NCBI RefSeq assembly: GCF_014651695.1
Contig: NZ_BMXJ01000002.1
Coordinates: forward strand, 310,001-374,000
Reading direction: 5' to 3'
Origin: Nocardiopsis terrae
GTDB taxonomy: Bacteria > Actinomycetota > Actinomycetes > Streptosporangiales > Streptosporangiaceae
DNA: 64,000 nt
Below are positions 37,395 to 48,790 of the stretch, piece after piece (position 1 is the stretch's first letter; every line of letters begins with the position of its first letter). A program made the position numbers and the translations under genes. The notes beneath the pieces were generated by a model, which was not told the origin of the DNA, did not search any database, and saw nothing but the letters and a program-made list of their open reading frames with translations.

Positions 37395-38939
37395 CTAGGG
37401 AGCCTCCCTCTCCTCGTGTTCCAGAGGCAGGCTGATCGCCACCTCCGTACCGCCGCTCTCCTTTGGCTTGATCGCCAGAGTCCCCCCGAGCTCGCCCACG
37501 ATCAGGGTTCGCACGATCTGCAGCCCCAGGCTCGTGGTCCCCTCCAGGTCGAAGTCCTCCGGGAGACCGCCCCCGTCGTCGGAGACGGCCAGTTCCAGGC
37601 TGCTCGTGCCCGGGAAGCCCGGCCCCGCATCGAACCGGTGCACCCTCACCTCGATCAACCCCGGACCCTGACCCAGCCCGTGCTCCACCGCGTTCTGCAC
37701 CAGTTCGGCCAGAACCATCGACAGCGGTGTGGCCACCAACGCGTTCAACAGCCCGAAGTGCCCGTCCCGCCGGGGCACCACCGTGCTGCCCGTGGACGAC
37801 ACCTCCGCCGCCATCTGCATGACCCGGTCGGCGATGTCGTCGAAGTCCACGACCTCGTCCGGGGTGTGCGAGAGCATCTCGTGCACGATCGCGATCGAAC
37901 CCACCCGGCCGACCGCCTCGTCCAGGGCCGCCCGAGCCTCGGGGATGTCCAGGCGCCGCGACTGCAGGCGCAGCAGCGCCGCCACCGTCTGGAGGTTGTT
38001 CTTCACCCGGTGGTGGATCTCCCGGATGGTCGCGTCCTTGGTCATGAGCTCGCGCTCGCGCCGCCGGAGCTCGGTGACGTCGCGGACCATCACCAGGGCG
38101 CCGATCCGCACACCGTCGATGACCAGCGGTATGGACCTCAACTGGACGGTGACCCCGCGCGCCTCGACCTCGGCCTCCTGCGGGGCGCGCCCGCTCGCGG
38201 TGTAGGTCAGGTTCTCGTCCCGGGCCTCCCCCTGGACGGCCAGCTCCAGCGTGGTCCGGTCCAGGCGCGCGCCGACCAGGTCCGCGGTCAGCCCCAGGCG
38301 CCGGTAGGCGGAGAGGGCGTTCGGGCTGGCGTAGACCACCTCGCCGTTCTGGTCCAGTCGGAGCAGACCGTCGCCCACCCTCGGGGAGCGGACCATGAGC
38401 GGCCCCTGGTCACTGAACGGGAAGGCGCCCTCGGCGATCATCTGGGCGAGGTCGCCCGCGCTCTGGAGGTAGGTGAGCTCCAGACGGCTCGGTGTGCGCG
38501 CCGAACTCAGGTTGGTACTCCGTTGGATGACGGCGATGAGGTTGCCCGCGCGGCGGACCGGAATGGTCTCCTCCCGCACCGGCACGCCGCCCGACCAGTC
38601 GGGGTCGCCGTCCCGGCAGATCCGGCCCTCGCTCCAGGCCCGGTCTATGAGCGCGCGGCGGCCGACCACCCTGGGGCCGGAACGGGACGTGACATCGGTC
38701 ATGTCGTCCCTGAGCACCGTCTCGACCAGGTCGTCCTGGAAGGCGGTGGGCCCGGTGGTGGGACGCATCTGCGCGATGGCGACCCAGCCGTCGTCCCCGC
38801 GTAGGCGCACCCACAGCACGAGGTCCGCGAAGGAGAGGTCGGCCAGGAGCTGCCAGTCGGAGACCAGGGAGTGGATCCACTCCAGGTCCGCCTGCTTGAG
38901 TGACGTGTGGCGGCGAATGAGGTCGCTGAGGTGAGGCAC
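37395..38939 (-). CDS. pdtaS: PdtaS-type sensor histidine kinase
   Basis: The 514-residue soluble kinase has an N-terminal GAF-like domain (about 1-170), a PAS domain (about 190-295), and a HisKA_2 phosphoacceptor helix [20 protein letters not shown] with the target His at 309/310, followed by a HATPase_c domain (N-box [25 protein letters not shown]). This order matches mycobacterial PdtaS, which signals to the RNA-binding ANTAR regulator PdtaR. PdtaR is not in the window. GTG 38939 is a near-immediate start after a short divergent promoter shared with dasR. Confidence 0.9.
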   Translation of the reverse strand: MPHLSDLIRRHTSLKQADLEWIHSLVSDWQLLADLSFADLVLWVRLRGDDGWVAIAQMRPTTGPTAFQDDLVETVLRDDMTDVTSRSGPRVVGRRALIDRAWSEGRICRDGDPDWSGGVPVREETIPVRRAGNLIAVIQRSTNLSSARTPSRLELTYLQSAGDLAQMIAEGAFPFSDQGPLMVRSPRVGDGLLRLDQNGEVVYASPNALSAYRRLGLTADLVGARLDRTTLELAVQGEARDENLTYTASGRAPQEAEVEARGVTVQLRSIPLVIDGVRIGALVMVRDVTELRRRERELMTKDATIREIHHRVKNNLQTVAALLRLQSRRLDIPEARAALDEAVGRVGSIAIVHEMLSHTPDEVVDFDDIADRVMQMAAEVSSTGSTVVPRRDGHFGLLNALVATPLSMVLAELVQNAVEHGLGQGPGLIEVRVHRFDAGPGFPGTSSLELAVSDDGGGLPEDFDLEGTTSLGLQIVRTLIVGELGGTLAIKPKESGGTEVAISLPLEHEEREAP

Positions 38940-38990
38940 TCACAAATCATCCCATGGAGCCGTGCATACTCAAGAGACACGCACTCGACC

Positions 38991-39006
38991 AGTGGTCCAC
39001 ACCAAT
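38991..39006. promoter_or_regulatory. dre-like DasR operator between pdtaS and dasR
   Basis: AGTGGTCCACACCAAT matches the Streptomyces DasR-responsive element (consensus ACTGGTCTAGACCAGT) at 12 of 16 positions, including both GGTC/ACC core parts. It lies 78 bp upstream of the dasR-type gene and 52 bp upstream of pdtaS, so it suggests autoregulation and possibly control of pdtaS. Confidence 0.5.
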
Positions 39007-39083
39007 CGGCGCCCGAAGGGCAGCCGGACCGGCCACTTCCGGGCGGGGTGTGGGACAAGCGCGGGACGCGGCGGAGGAGACTG

Positions 39084-39824
39084 ATGACTGGGCAGCGCAC
39101 ACTGGACGGCAACCCCCGGGTGCCGAAGTACTACCAGGTCAAGAAGCAGCTGCTGGAGCTGATCGAGGCGATGCCGGCCGGGAACCCGGTCCCGCCGGAG
39201 CGTGCTCTGGCCACCCAGTTCGGCACCTCGCGCACCACGGTGCGCCAGGCCCTGACCGAGATGGTCGTGGAGGGGCGGCTGCTGCGCATCCAGGGCAAGG
39301 GGACGTTCGTCGCCAAGCCGAAGGTCGCCCAGGTCCTCCAACTGACCAGTTACACGCAGGAGATGCGGGCGCACGGCCTGCACCCGGCCACGCGCATCCT
39401 GGACGTCAGCTACATCAACGCCGACGACCAGCTCGCCGAACTGCTGGCGATCCGTTCCGGCGGCCGCGTGCTGCGGATCGAGCGGCTCCGCCTCGCCAAC
39501 GGTGAACCCATGGCCGTGGAAACGGCCCACCTGGCCGCACGGCGCTTCCCCGGACTCCGTAGGCAGCTCGACCGCTACGCGTCGCTCTACGAGGCCCTGG
39601 CGAGCGCCTACGACGTCTCCCTCGCAGAGGCGGAGGCGTCGATCGAGACGGTCCTGGCCACCCCGAACGAGGCGCGGCTGCTGGGGGTGGACGTGGGCCT
39701 GCCCCTGGTCCTGCACTGCCAGCACAGCTTCGACGGCGACGGCCACCCGGTGGAGTGGGTCCGCTCGCTCTACCGCGGTGACAGGTACAAGTTCGTCACC
39801 CGCCTGCGTCCGCCCCGGGACTGA
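39084..39824 (+). CDS. dasR: DasR-type GntR/HutC regulator of amino-sugar metabolism
   Basis: This 246-residue protein has a winged helix (about 10-80: [50 protein letters not shown]) and a UTRA effector domain (about 95-240, ending [19 protein letters not shown]). The sequence is very close to Streptomyces DasR along its whole length, as recalled. DasR represses N-acetylglucosamine/chitin genes and is released by glucosamine-6-phosphate, linking nutrition to development and antibiotics. ATG 39084 has GGAGGAG upstream; a dre-like site lies at 38991. The nagA gene at 62039 is a natural regulon member. Confidence 0.9.
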   Translation: MTGQRTLDGNPRVPKYYQVKKQLLELIEAMPAGNPVPPERALATQFGTSRTTVRQALTEMVVEGRLLRIQGKGTFVAKPKVAQVLQLTSYTQEMRAHGLHPATRILDVSYINADDQLAELLAIRSGGRVLRIERLRLANGEPMAVETAHLAARRFPGLRRQLDRYASLYEALASAYDVSLAEAEASIETVLATPNEARLLGVDVGLPLVLHCQHSFDGDGHPVEWVRSLYRGDRYKFVTRLRPPRD

Positions 39825-39851
39825 GCACCGCGCCCCCGGGCGGCGTACCGG

Positions 39852-41183
39852 TCAGCGGGCGAGCACGCTGGCCAGGGCGTCCACCACGCGGGGGTCGTAC
39901 TCGCTGGCGGTGTCCATGCGCAGGCGCTCGACGACGGCGGCCCTGCGCTCGGCGTCGCCGTTCTCACCGACCAGGTCGTCGAAGGCGTTGGCGACCTTGA
40001 TGATCCGGCTGCCCAGCGGGGGCACCCCCTCGTCACCGTCCCCCGCCAGGGGCTCGCACTGGCGGCGGACCATCTCCGCGACGTTGTCCAGCACCCCGGT
40101 CTCCCGGATGATCGCCGAGCCCAGTTCCGCTATCCGGCGCTGCTCCCTCGGCGAGGCCAGCACGGTCGCCCCGCCCGCTATGGGCTCGCGGAGCGAGAGC
40201 TGGCCGATGTCGTGCATCAGGGCCGCGTACTCCAGTTCCAGCAGCTCCGCCTCGGCCAGCCCCAGTTCGCAGGCGATCCCGTGGGAGAGCTGGCTGACCC
40301 GGCGTGAGTGTCCGTTCTCCACGTAACCGCCCACCTCGGTGACGCGGGACAGCGCCCGGACCGTCTCCAGGTAGGTGCGCCGGACCTCGGAGTGCCTGCG
40401 GAAGGCCACCTGGGACACCAGGAGGGGGGCGGTGAACACCAACAGGCCCACCAGCCCCGTCACCGTGCAGGCCAGCGCGATGAGCACACCGCTGGAAGCG
40501 ATCGCCCCGCCCGTGGCGACCTGTGCCAGGGTCTCGTCGCGCATCGCCACCCGCAGCCGGGTGCGGAGCCGCTCGGCGCGCAGCACCGCGGAGACCGCCA
40601 CGTCCAGCACCCAGGCCACCGCCACCAGAGCCGTCATGAGCAGGGCGACGACGACCGAGGGACCGGTCAACGACAGCGACTCCACCAGCGGCCGGAACGC
40701 CGCGGCGAGCAGGAGTGCCGTGAGCACCCTGCGAGCGACGTCCTCCAGCCGGGGGCTGCGTCCCACCGCCACGTGCGGCAGTTCGCCCAAGGCCACCCCC
40801 AGGGCGACCACCGCCGTCACCTGCCAGACGGTGTGCTGTACCGGCTCTCCGCCCAGGCTGGGTAGGAACGCGTAGGCGATCGCCCCGGCCAGGGCGATCG
40901 GGGCGGACTCCCGATGGCCGGGCAGCGTGATCCTGGCCAGCTCGCCGCCGGCGATCACCAGACAGAAGGCCAGCGCCACGAAGGGGTCGGCGAACCCGGT
41001 GGCGGCCGTGAACACCAGTGCCGCCAGGGCGGCAGCGCCCACCCCGCCGACCAGGAGCGCCCGGAGGGGCCGTGGAGTGCGCCAGAGCGGCTCACCGGAA
41101 CGCTGGTGGCTGAGCGCGCCGCCCTCCGGCCCGCCGGACCCGGGTCCGGCGGGGACGGAACTGTCCGGCTGCTTCTGCGTCAT
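39852..41183 (-). CDS. Membrane protein with a degenerate HD domain
   Basis: The 443-residue protein has a polar N-terminus, about eight hydrophobic segments (45-260), and a cytoplasmic HD domain (about 265-440) with HSRRVSQLSHGIACELGL and ALMHDIGQL. Compared with HD-GYP proteins the Lys after HDIG is Gln, the HHE segment is replaced by RRQCEPL, and the GYP motif is absent (GDGDEGVPP). It is thus probably not an active c-di-GMP hydrolase. The ATG overlaps the stop of the intact HD-GYP gene (TGATG), so the two are coupled and may form a complex. Confidence 0.85.
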   Translation of the reverse strand: MTQKQPDSSVPAGPGSGGPEGGALSHQRSGEPLWRTPRPLRALLVGGVGAAALAALVFTAATGFADPFVALAFCLVIAGGELARITLPGHRESAPIALAGAIAYAFLPSLGGEPVQHTVWQVTAVVALGVALGELPHVAVGRSPRLEDVARRVLTALLLAAAFRPLVESLSLTGPSVVVALLMTALVAVAWVLDVAVSAVLRAERLRTRLRVAMRDETLAQVATGGAIASSGVLIALACTVTGLVGLLVFTAPLLVSQVAFRRHSEVRRTYLETVRALSRVTEVGGYVENGHSRRVSQLSHGIACELGLAEAELLELEYAALMHDIGQLSLREPIAGGATVLASPREQRRIAELGSAIIRETGVLDNVAEMVRRQCEPLAGDGDEGVPPLGSRIIKVANAFDDLVGENGDAERRAAVVERLRMDTASEYDPRVVDALASVLAR

Positions 41184-42595
41184 CACCGGTCCTGACCACC
41201 CGTCACCGCTCCGGCCGACGTGGACTCCGCCACCGGTACCGTCCTCTCCGGGTCCGAGGGGGCGGGCACCGGAGCGCTCGGACCGTCGGGCTCGGGGTCC
41301 TCGGTCGCGCAGTAACGCCCGCCGGGCGGCTCGGCGATGTCCGGGGTCTGCCATCCCTCGCGGGAGACGGCCCGGACCAGGGCCTCGACCATCCTCGGGT
41401 CGAACTGGCTTCCCGCGCAGCGCCGGAGTTCGGCGATGGCGGCCTCGACCGACCAGGCCCTGCGGTAGGACCGCGTGGAGGTCAGGCAGTCGAAGACGTC
41501 GGCCACACTGATGATCCGGGCGGACTCGGGGATCTCCATTCCGAGCAGTCCCATCGGGTAACCACGTCCGTCGAGGCGCTCGTGGTGGTGCCGGATCCCC
41601 GCCAGTGCCTCGTCGAGGAAGCTGATCTCACGAACGATCTCGTAACCGCGCGTGGGGTGCAGCTTGATCGCGGCGTACTCGTCGTCGGTGAGCTTCCCGT
41701 TCTTCTGCAGCACCTTGGTGGGCACGCCGAGTTTGCCGATGTCGTGCAGCATGCCCGCGTACCGGATCTTCTGTACCCGTTCGGCGGGCATCCCCAGCTC
41801 CGCGGCGATCATGGCGGATCCCTCGGCCACCCGCATGCAGTGGCCCCGGGTGTAGTAGTCCTTGGTCTCCACCGCCTGGCACAGGGTGGCCAGGGTGGCC
41901 TCGTGCGCCCGCGCCTCGGCGGTCTGCTGGCCGAAGACCCACCTTGCGATGAACAGCGGTATCAGGACCAGGAGCGGGGCGATGATCCCCACCGCCCCCC
42001 AGATCGCCGCGATCGCCAGGCCGAGCATCTGGTAGCCGACGGAGGCGACCTCCAGGACGATCAGCGGACGCCAGCGCACGGGCCCGGGCCCGGTCGGCCG
42101 GGTGACGTCCAGGCACCACATGAGAACGCCGATGAGCACCGAGTTGAGCAGTGTGTGCGTCAGGACCGCGGCGACGTACGGGAGCACGATGCCGGGGAAG
42201 TCCGACTGACCCGGCACTCCGACGGTGCCGCCGAGCAGGAGATAGACGTGTCCGGCCGTGTAGGCCGCCAGTGCGAACTGCGCTCCGTTGAAGGCCCGTT
42301 TGACCGGGCCCTGTCTGCGTACCGCCAGACAGGAGGAGAACCCGACCACCGCGGCGCCGACCGGCCCCACCAGGACGACGGCGGCGAGAGCCACCGCCGA
42401 ACTCGGTGAGATTCCGGCTTCCTTGACGTCGACGACGACGTGCGTGCTTATCGACTCCGCGACGACGAAGAGAACCGCGATGAGCACCAGGGTCCCCAGA
42501 TCGATACCCGTGTAAGGACCGATGAGCACGATGGCGACAGCACTGACAACGATGATTCCGACGTAGACACGCGCGCCCCAAGGAAGAGCCCGCAC
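41183..42595 (-). CDS. Membrane HD-GYP phosphodiesterase-like protein
   Basis: This 470-residue protein has an N-terminal membrane region of six to seven segments (about 10-220, resembling MASE-type sensors) and a cytoplasmic HD-GYP domain: HDIGKLGVP with the metal pair H284/D285, a KLHPTRGYEI segment, and HHHERLDGRGYP with the GYP box at 345-347. All catalytic positions seen are intact, so it likely degrades cyclic dinucleotides such as c-di-GMP. The C-terminal 60 residues are Pro/Glu-rich and disordered. It starts with GTG at the edge of a long AT-richer gap and is followed by its degenerate paralogue. Confidence 0.9.
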   Translation of the reverse strand: MRALPWGARVYVGIIVVSAVAIVLIGPYTGIDLGTLVLIAVLFVVAESISTHVVVDVKEAGISPSSAVALAAVVLVGPVGAAVVGFSSCLAVRRQGPVKRAFNGAQFALAAYTAGHVYLLLGGTVGVPGQSDFPGIVLPYVAAVLTHTLLNSVLIGVLMWCLDVTRPTGPGPVRWRPLIVLEVASVGYQMLGLAIAAIWGAVGIIAPLLVLIPLFIARWVFGQQTAEARAHEATLATLCQAVETKDYYTRGHCMRVAEGSAMIAAELGMPAERVQKIRYAGMLHDIGKLGVPTKVLQKNGKLTDDEYAAIKLHPTRGYEIVREISFLDEALAGIRHHHERLDGRGYPMGLLGMEIPESARIISVADVFDCLTSTRSYRRAWSVEAAIAELRRCAGSQFDPRMVEALVRAVSREGWQTPDIAEPPGGRYCATEDPEPDGPSAPVPAPSDPERTVPVAESTSAGAVTGGQDR

Positions 42596-43275
42596 CCCCG
42601 TTCACCCCCCGCCGACGACGACCGGCCTGTCATGGTTTCACCGGTTCTGTTCTACCACCAAGACCATCCGGTAAAAGTGGAAGCCATCAAAACAGCAGCC
42701 ATCATGGCACCGAACACGCTGACGAACATCGTTGTCCCCTTCTCCCCACGGCGGCGGCCCCCTCATCCACCGAGCACGCCGCGCAAATTACCTCATTCGT
42801 TGGATAAGGAGTCCAGTTTAACGGGCCATGACACCTTCCTGATTACCCCCGACCCGAACCGGTGTCACCCCGGGCACCGACAGGGGGACCAAGTTCCGAA
42901 GCGTGGAATTACTAATTCAATTAGCAATTGATTACCACTACTCAGAGTTACAACACCCCACAAAGCACCCCCCAGGGACTCCCCTTCCTTCGGGAGATCC
43001 CGTAACACCCCACCCCGATAGCCATCAGCCATGACTACTGTTAGTTACCAAGCGAAACGGGCGCAGCGAAGGACGAGGAAATTTATTCCGAGTCGGTCAC
43101 GACCGAAAACCGATTCCCAAGACCGGGCGTGTCGAACCCGCCGAGAACCACCCAGGGGGCGCCCCGATGACCAAAACCCCCGTAACGAAGGAGAGCAACC
43201 GGCCCCTTTGCACAAAACCACACAAATGGACCATAAGACAGCAGACCACAAGAACATTCACCGAACACACAAAAA
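42596..43275. other. 680-bp AT-richer intergenic region
   Basis: This gap upstream of the HD-GYP gene has markedly lower G+C than the rest of the window, most strongly at 42640-42960. No coding region with good codon bias or ribosome site was found. A basic open frame starting at ATG 43031 runs into the antisense of rsrA and was rejected. It may hold the HD-GYP promoter and unrecognised regulatory RNA or binding sites, but none was identified. Confidence 0.5.
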
Positions 43276-43307
43276 GTGGCGAGAGCTGGAATTCCAGCTC
43301 TCGCCAC
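43276..43307 (-). terminator. Rho-independent terminator of sigR-rsrA
   Basis: A perfect 32-bp palindrome with arm GTGGCGAGAGCTGGAA is followed, reading on the minus strand, by TTTTTGTG. Stem plus T-tract is the textbook intrinsic terminator, 43 bp after the rsrA stop. Confidence 0.88.
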
Positions 43308-43350
43308 CCTGTTTCGATCCGCCCGCGGCGGCCCGTCCCTCAGCCGGAGC

Positions 43351-43662
43351 TCAGGCGGGCGTTCCGGGGGACTCGGCCCTGGCCTCACGGGCCAACTGCT
43401 CGTTACGCGCCTCAGCCAGGCGCCCGAGGACCTTGTCGCGCAGGTCCAGCGGGACCGGATCGCAACCGCAGTGCTTGGCGACGAGCTTCTTCACGGCCTC
43501 CTCCAGGCCGTACTCGTCCAGGCACGGACTGCATCCGTCCAGGTGCTCCCTGACCTCCGCGCAGTTGCCCTCCTCAAGCTCACCGTCGATGTAGGTGTAG
43601 AGCTTGCCGAGCACCTCGCTGCACGGGGTGTCCGTCTCCGCTTTGTCGTGGCCGCCGCTCAT
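43351..43662 (-). CDS. rsrA: Zinc anti-sigma factor RsrA
   Basis: This 103-residue ZAS-type anti-sigma factor has the redox zinc site HxxxCxxC in EHLDGCSPC (H40, C44, C47) plus C14, C34 and further cysteines in AKHCGCD. It holds SigR inactive when reduced; disulfide stress releases zinc and SigR. The sequence segment [15 protein letters not shown] is nearly that of Streptomyces RsrA. Its ATG overlaps the sigR stop (ATGA). In actinomycetes this pair controls thioredoxin and mycothiol genes. Confidence 0.95.
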   Translation of the reverse strand: MSGGHDKAETDTPCSEVLGKLYTYIDGELEEGNCAEVREHLDGCSPCLDEYGLEEAVKKLVAKHCGCDPVPLDLRDKVLGRLAEARNEQLAREARAESPGTPA

Positions 43663-44375
43663 CGCAGATCTCCTCGATCCGACCCACTCACCTGTGCCCG
43701 GCTCCCGGCCGGCGTTCCCGAGGCGACGGCCCCGGCGGTCTCGGCCGCTCTCTCGGAGGGGAGGAAACCACGGTCCACCGCGTACTCCTCCAGATGGGAG
43801 CGAAGCTGGCGCCGGCCCCGGTGGAGACGGGACATCACCGTTCCGATCGGGGTACCCATGATCTCGGCGACCTCCTTGTAGGCGAAGCCCTCGACGTCGG
43901 CGAGGTACACCGCGATCCGGAAGTCCTCGGGCAACTCCTGCAGGGCCCGCTTGACGTCGCTGTCGGGGAGGTGTTCGAGCGCCTCCGCCTCGGCCGACTT
44001 CAGCCCCGCCGCCGTGTGCGAGGCGGCCTGCGCCAACTGCCAGTCCTCGACGTCCTCGGTCCCGGCCTGCTTCGGCTCCCGCTGTTTCTTGCGGTAGGAG
44101 TTGATGAAGGTGTTCGTGAGGATGCGGTACAACCACGCCTTGAGGTTGGTCCCCGCCTTGAACTGGTGGAAGGAACCGAACGCCTTGGCGAAGGTCTCCT
44201 GGACCAGATCCTCGGCGTCGGCGGGGTTGCGGGTCATACGCAGTGCCGCCGAGTAGAGCTGGTCGAGGAAGGGGAGCACGTCCCTCTCGAACCGCTCGTC
44301 CCGTTCCTCGGCTGTCTCCTGGCTCTGATCCAAGCCCTTCGGCCTCCTCGCGCTGGTCCCGGGTGGGGCGTCCAT
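43659..44375 (-). CDS. sigR: Thiol-stress ECF sigma factor SigR
   Basis: The 238-residue sigma factor has ECF region 2 ([57 protein letters not shown]) and region 4 ([39 protein letters not shown]). Region 2 wording is typical of SigR/SigH. The C-terminal 40 residues after region 4 are a lineage extension rich in Ala/Ser. ATG 44375 was chosen from homology; the upstream frame remains open, and long unstable SigR isoforms with N-terminal extensions are known in Streptomyces, so a second start is possible. A SigR-type promoter (GGAAT-N18-GTT) was sought upstream and not found. Confidence 0.92.
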   Translation of the reverse strand: MDAPPGTSARRPKGLDQSQETAEERDERFERDVLPFLDQLYSAALRMTRNPADAEDLVQETFAKAFGSFHQFKAGTNLKAWLYRILTNTFINSYRKKQREPKQAGTEDVEDWQLAQAASHTAAGLKSAEAEALEHLPDSDVKRALQELPEDFRIAVYLADVEGFAYKEVAEIMGTPIGTVMSRLHRGRRQLRSHLEEYAVDRGFLPSERAAETAGAVASGTPAGSRAQVSGSDRGDLR

Positions 44376-44696
44376 ATCCCAACGATACGGCCCCACAGCC
44401 AGGACCTGCGCACCGGTGTCGCGTGGCGTCGACACCGCTTCCCCGCGCTCAAGGCACGCTCCAGCGGTCGGCATGCTCCGAACCCAGCCCCTTCCCTGTC
44501 CTCGTGTCGCGAACACCCTCCGGGCATCTGCTCCTCGGACGGTGCTGGTGACAACAACGTCCTCCGCGAGCTGATTCCGCCCGTACCGGGGACCAAGGCC
44601 CCCTCCGCGGCCGAACTTTGTCGTTTGGCCCGGTCGGTGAAGGTGAGGCATGGCAGAGTGCGGGTAGAAACCTTGAAGGATGGGAGAGGAGTGCAC
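44376..44696. other. 321-bp divergent region between sigR and a methyltransferase gene
   Basis: It contains the promoters of both genes. Nothing else could be defined; the sigR-side frame stays open through part of it, compatible with an N-terminally extended SigR isoform. Confidence 0.4.
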
Positions 44697-45509
44697 GTGC
44701 GACCGTCCCCGACTCCGGCCTCCGACCGCCCCCGATCGCCCGCGGCGCAGTTCGCCACCACCGACCGACTCTCGGACTACTGGCGGTTCTACTGGGCGGT
44801 CGCGGAGGCGCAGATCAGCCGGTGGCTCCCGGCCGCGCCCTCCCGCCTGCTCGACCTGTCCAGCCCCGACTTCCACGGGACCCCCCGCGCCGTGGCCGCC
44901 GGACACGACGTCGTCACCCTGCTGCCCTCCGCGGACATGGCGATGCGCCCCCTCACCCTGGTGAACGGGCGGGCCACGGTCCCGCGTCCCGCCAGCAGGG
45001 GGCGGCTCCGCCACGTCGTCGGCGACTCCGCCTTCCTGCGCAGCTTCGCGCCCGGCTCCTTCGACGGGGTGATCGCCGACAACCGGGTGTTCTCGCGGCA
45101 ACTGGCGACCGAGTCGTCGATGGCGGAGGTCGCGCGGGTCCTGCGTCCGGGCGGCCGGATCCTGGTCTGCGTGGACTCGGTGGTACTGGGCATGGCGCTA
45201 CTGGCGGAACAGGACTACTGGCCCGAACTGAGCCACGCTCCCAGCGCGGACGTGCTCCTCGTCCCCTGGCCGGACGGCTCCATCACCCGTTGCTTCACCG
45301 CCGAACAGCTCACCGAGATGGTCACCGAGGCCGGGCTCGAACTGGAGTGGATCAAGCCGCGTACGGTGCTGTCGGCCTCCACCGTGGAGATGATGCTGGC
45401 CCGCGACCCCCGCTCGATGGGGCGGCTGGTGGAGATGGAACTGCACGCGGCCGACTCCGACGACTACGTCGGAGTCCACCTGGTGGCCAGCGCCCACAAG
45501 CCTCGCTGA
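44697..45509 (+). CDS. SAM-dependent methyltransferase-like protein
   Basis: The 270-residue protein has a Rossmann-like core with [20 protein letters not shown] (a poor motif I lacking the GxGxG glycines), [14 protein letters not shown] and [16 protein letters not shown], the conserved late motif of class I methyltransferases. The missing glycine-rich loop suggests weak or altered SAM binding. GTG 44697 was chosen for GAGAGGA six bases upstream; GTG 44691 is too close to the site. It is divergent from sigR and could be a SigR target, which is speculation. Confidence 0.72.
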   Translation: MRPSPTPASDRPRSPAAQFATTDRLSDYWRFYWAVAEAQISRWLPAAPSRLLDLSSPDFHGTPRAVAAGHDVVTLLPSADMAMRPLTLVNGRATVPRPASRGRLRHVVGDSAFLRSFAPGSFDGVIADNRVFSRQLATESSMAEVARVLRPGGRILVCVDSVVLGMALLAEQDYWPELSHAPSADVLLVPWPDGSITRCFTAEQLTEMVTEAGLELEWIKPRTVLSASTVEMMLARDPRSMGRLVEMELHAADSDDYVGVHLVASAHKPR

Positions 45510-45599
45510 GGCCCGTCGCCCCTCGCCCGGGTGCGGTGCGGACGACGGGCCCGCCGCGGGGCCGCGGCACCGCGGTACGGGACGGAGGAGGCCCTCCGT

Positions 45600-45920
45600 T
45601 CACACCCCGGTGAGGAGGGCAGCGGCGGCGGGCAGGGCGACCAGCAGCAGGGCGGGGCCCGCGCCCGCGCCGGTGGTGAAGCCGGGAGCCAGGTCCTGGC
45701 GGTGGGCCCAGCGAACCGCGAGGAAGGGCCACACGGTCAGCCACGCCCCCAGCACACACAGCACCGGGTTGGCCAGCACGGGGCTAGCGGGAAGAGGTGC
45801 GCCCCCGCCACGAGGCGGACCCACCGGGCGAAGTAGTCACTGCGGCCATGGACAGCAGCACGGGCACGCCGAGCAGCGCCAGGCCGGGGTCATGGCGGCA
45901 TCGCGGAGGAGGAAGTCCAT
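45600..45920 (-). pseudogene. Decayed small membrane protein gene
   Basis: ATG 45920, with a GAGAGG site, starts a frame that soon stops, but the hydrophobic protein signal continues across frames: PGLALLGVPVLLSMAA in one, DYFARWVRLVAGAHLFPLA in another, and PVLCVLGAWLTVWPFLAVRWAHRQ to a natural stop at 45600 in a third. Joined, they would make a protein of about 105 residues with three membrane segments. At least two frameshifts within 320 bp make decay more likely than error. Family not recognised. Confidence 0.6.
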
Positions 45921-45981
45921 ACGGACCTCTCTTGAGGGGGAGGCCCGCCCGGGCACGGGTCCGGGGGATCCGGCACCCGGG

Positions 45982-46017
45982 GGCTCCGTTACCTGCGGGC
46001 CCGCAGGTAACGGAGCC
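45982..46017 (-). terminator. 36-bp perfect palindrome after thiC
   Basis: The 18-bp arm GGCTCCGTTACCTGCGGG at 45982-45999 is fully complementary to 46000-46017. On the thiC strand it begins eight bases after the stop codon, so it is the probable thiC terminator. Confidence 0.82.
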
Positions 46018-46025
46018 GCTTCCGG

Positions 46026-47918
<1,893 letters not shown>

Positions 47919-47925
47919 TCAGGGG

Positions 47926-48780
47926 TCAGAAAAGTGTCTCCGGCTGGTCCGGTCCGGTGTCCCCGACGGGTTCCAGCAGGTCGGGCCGATTGTTCTTGAT
48001 GCTGTTGACGTCGGTGGAGACCTCGTCGACCTCGAACCTGTCCACCGGGGTCTCCCCCAGCAGGTGGGCCAGGTCGTCGGGGCCCGACCTCGGGTCGAGC
48101 CAGGCGGACCAGCCCTCGGCGGGCACCACGACGGGCATGCGTTCGTGGATGTGGGCGAGTTCGGGGGCGGCCTCGGTGGTGATGACCGCGCAGGACCACA
48201 ACCAGGCGGCGGGGTCGCTCTCGTCCTGGACCTCGGGGTCGCGCCAGCGCTCGAAGATCCCGGCCAGGGCGAGGGGCTCCGCGTCGGAGTAGTGGATGGA
48301 GAAGGGCTTCTTGGCCGCCTTGGCCTTGCGTCTGCGGTGCTCGGGGTCGGTGACGGGTGAGGTGCTGGCCTGGGCGGTGCCGTCCCTGTTGAGCAACTGC
48401 CACTCGTAGTAGGCGTCGGCGGGAAGCAGGCAGCGGCGGCGCCGGTAGGCCGTGCGGAAGGCGGGCTTGTCCGCCACCGTCTCGCTCCGGGCGTTGATCA
48501 TCCGGTAGCCGATGTTGCGGTCCTTGGCCCAGGAGGGCACGAGCCCCCAGCGCATCGTGTGCAGGGAACGCGGGCCCGTCGGACCCTCGTCAGCGCCCTG
48601 CGGCGGCGGTCCGAGCACGGCGTGGACGGGTCTTCCCGGCGAGATGTTGTAGTCGGGCTCCAGCTCCTCCAACGGCGGCCAGGCCCGCGGGTCCTCTTCC
48701 TCCCCGATCGCCTGTTCCGGCAGGCCGAAGGCGAGCTGCAACTGGTGCACGTTCCTGGACTGGGCATATCGACCGCACAT
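47926..48780 (-). CDS. SOS response-associated peptidase (SRAP/YedK-HMCES family)
   Basis: This 284-residue protein starts MCGRYAQSR; after Met removal, Cys2 forms a thiazolidine link with abasic sites in single-stranded DNA and protects them. The other family residues are present: NARSE (N96, E100), E126 in YYEW, and His212-Glu in AHIHERMPV. It is longer than YedK (about 220 residues) owing to an acidic/basic insertion (about 130-160) and an extended C-terminus. It stands alone between thiC and the envelope operon. Confidence 0.93.
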   Translation of the reverse strand: MCGRYAQSRNVHQLQLAFGLPEQAIGEEEDPRAWPPLEELEPDYNISPGRPVHAVLGPPPQGADEGPTGPRSLHTMRWGLVPSWAKDRNIGYRMINARSETVADKPAFRTAYRRRRCLLPADAYYEWQLLNRDGTAQASTSPVTDPEHRRRKAKAAKKPFSIHYSDAEPLALAGIFERWRDPEVQDESDPAAWLWSCAVITTEAAPELAHIHERMPVVVPAEGWSAWLDPRSGPDDLAHLLGETPVDRFEVDEVSTDVNSIKNNRPDLLEPVGDTGPDQPETLF

Positions 48781-48790
48781 GGGTCCGATT

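Noticed and set aside
43031..43594. Basic open frame starting at ATG 43031 in the AT-richer gap
   Set aside because: No ribosome site, runs through the sigR-rsrA terminator and into antisense of rsrA; composition is not gene-like.
44376..44560. SigR-type autoregulatory promoter upstream of sigR
   Set aside because: No GGAAT-N18-GTT pair was found on the sigR strand at a suitable distance.
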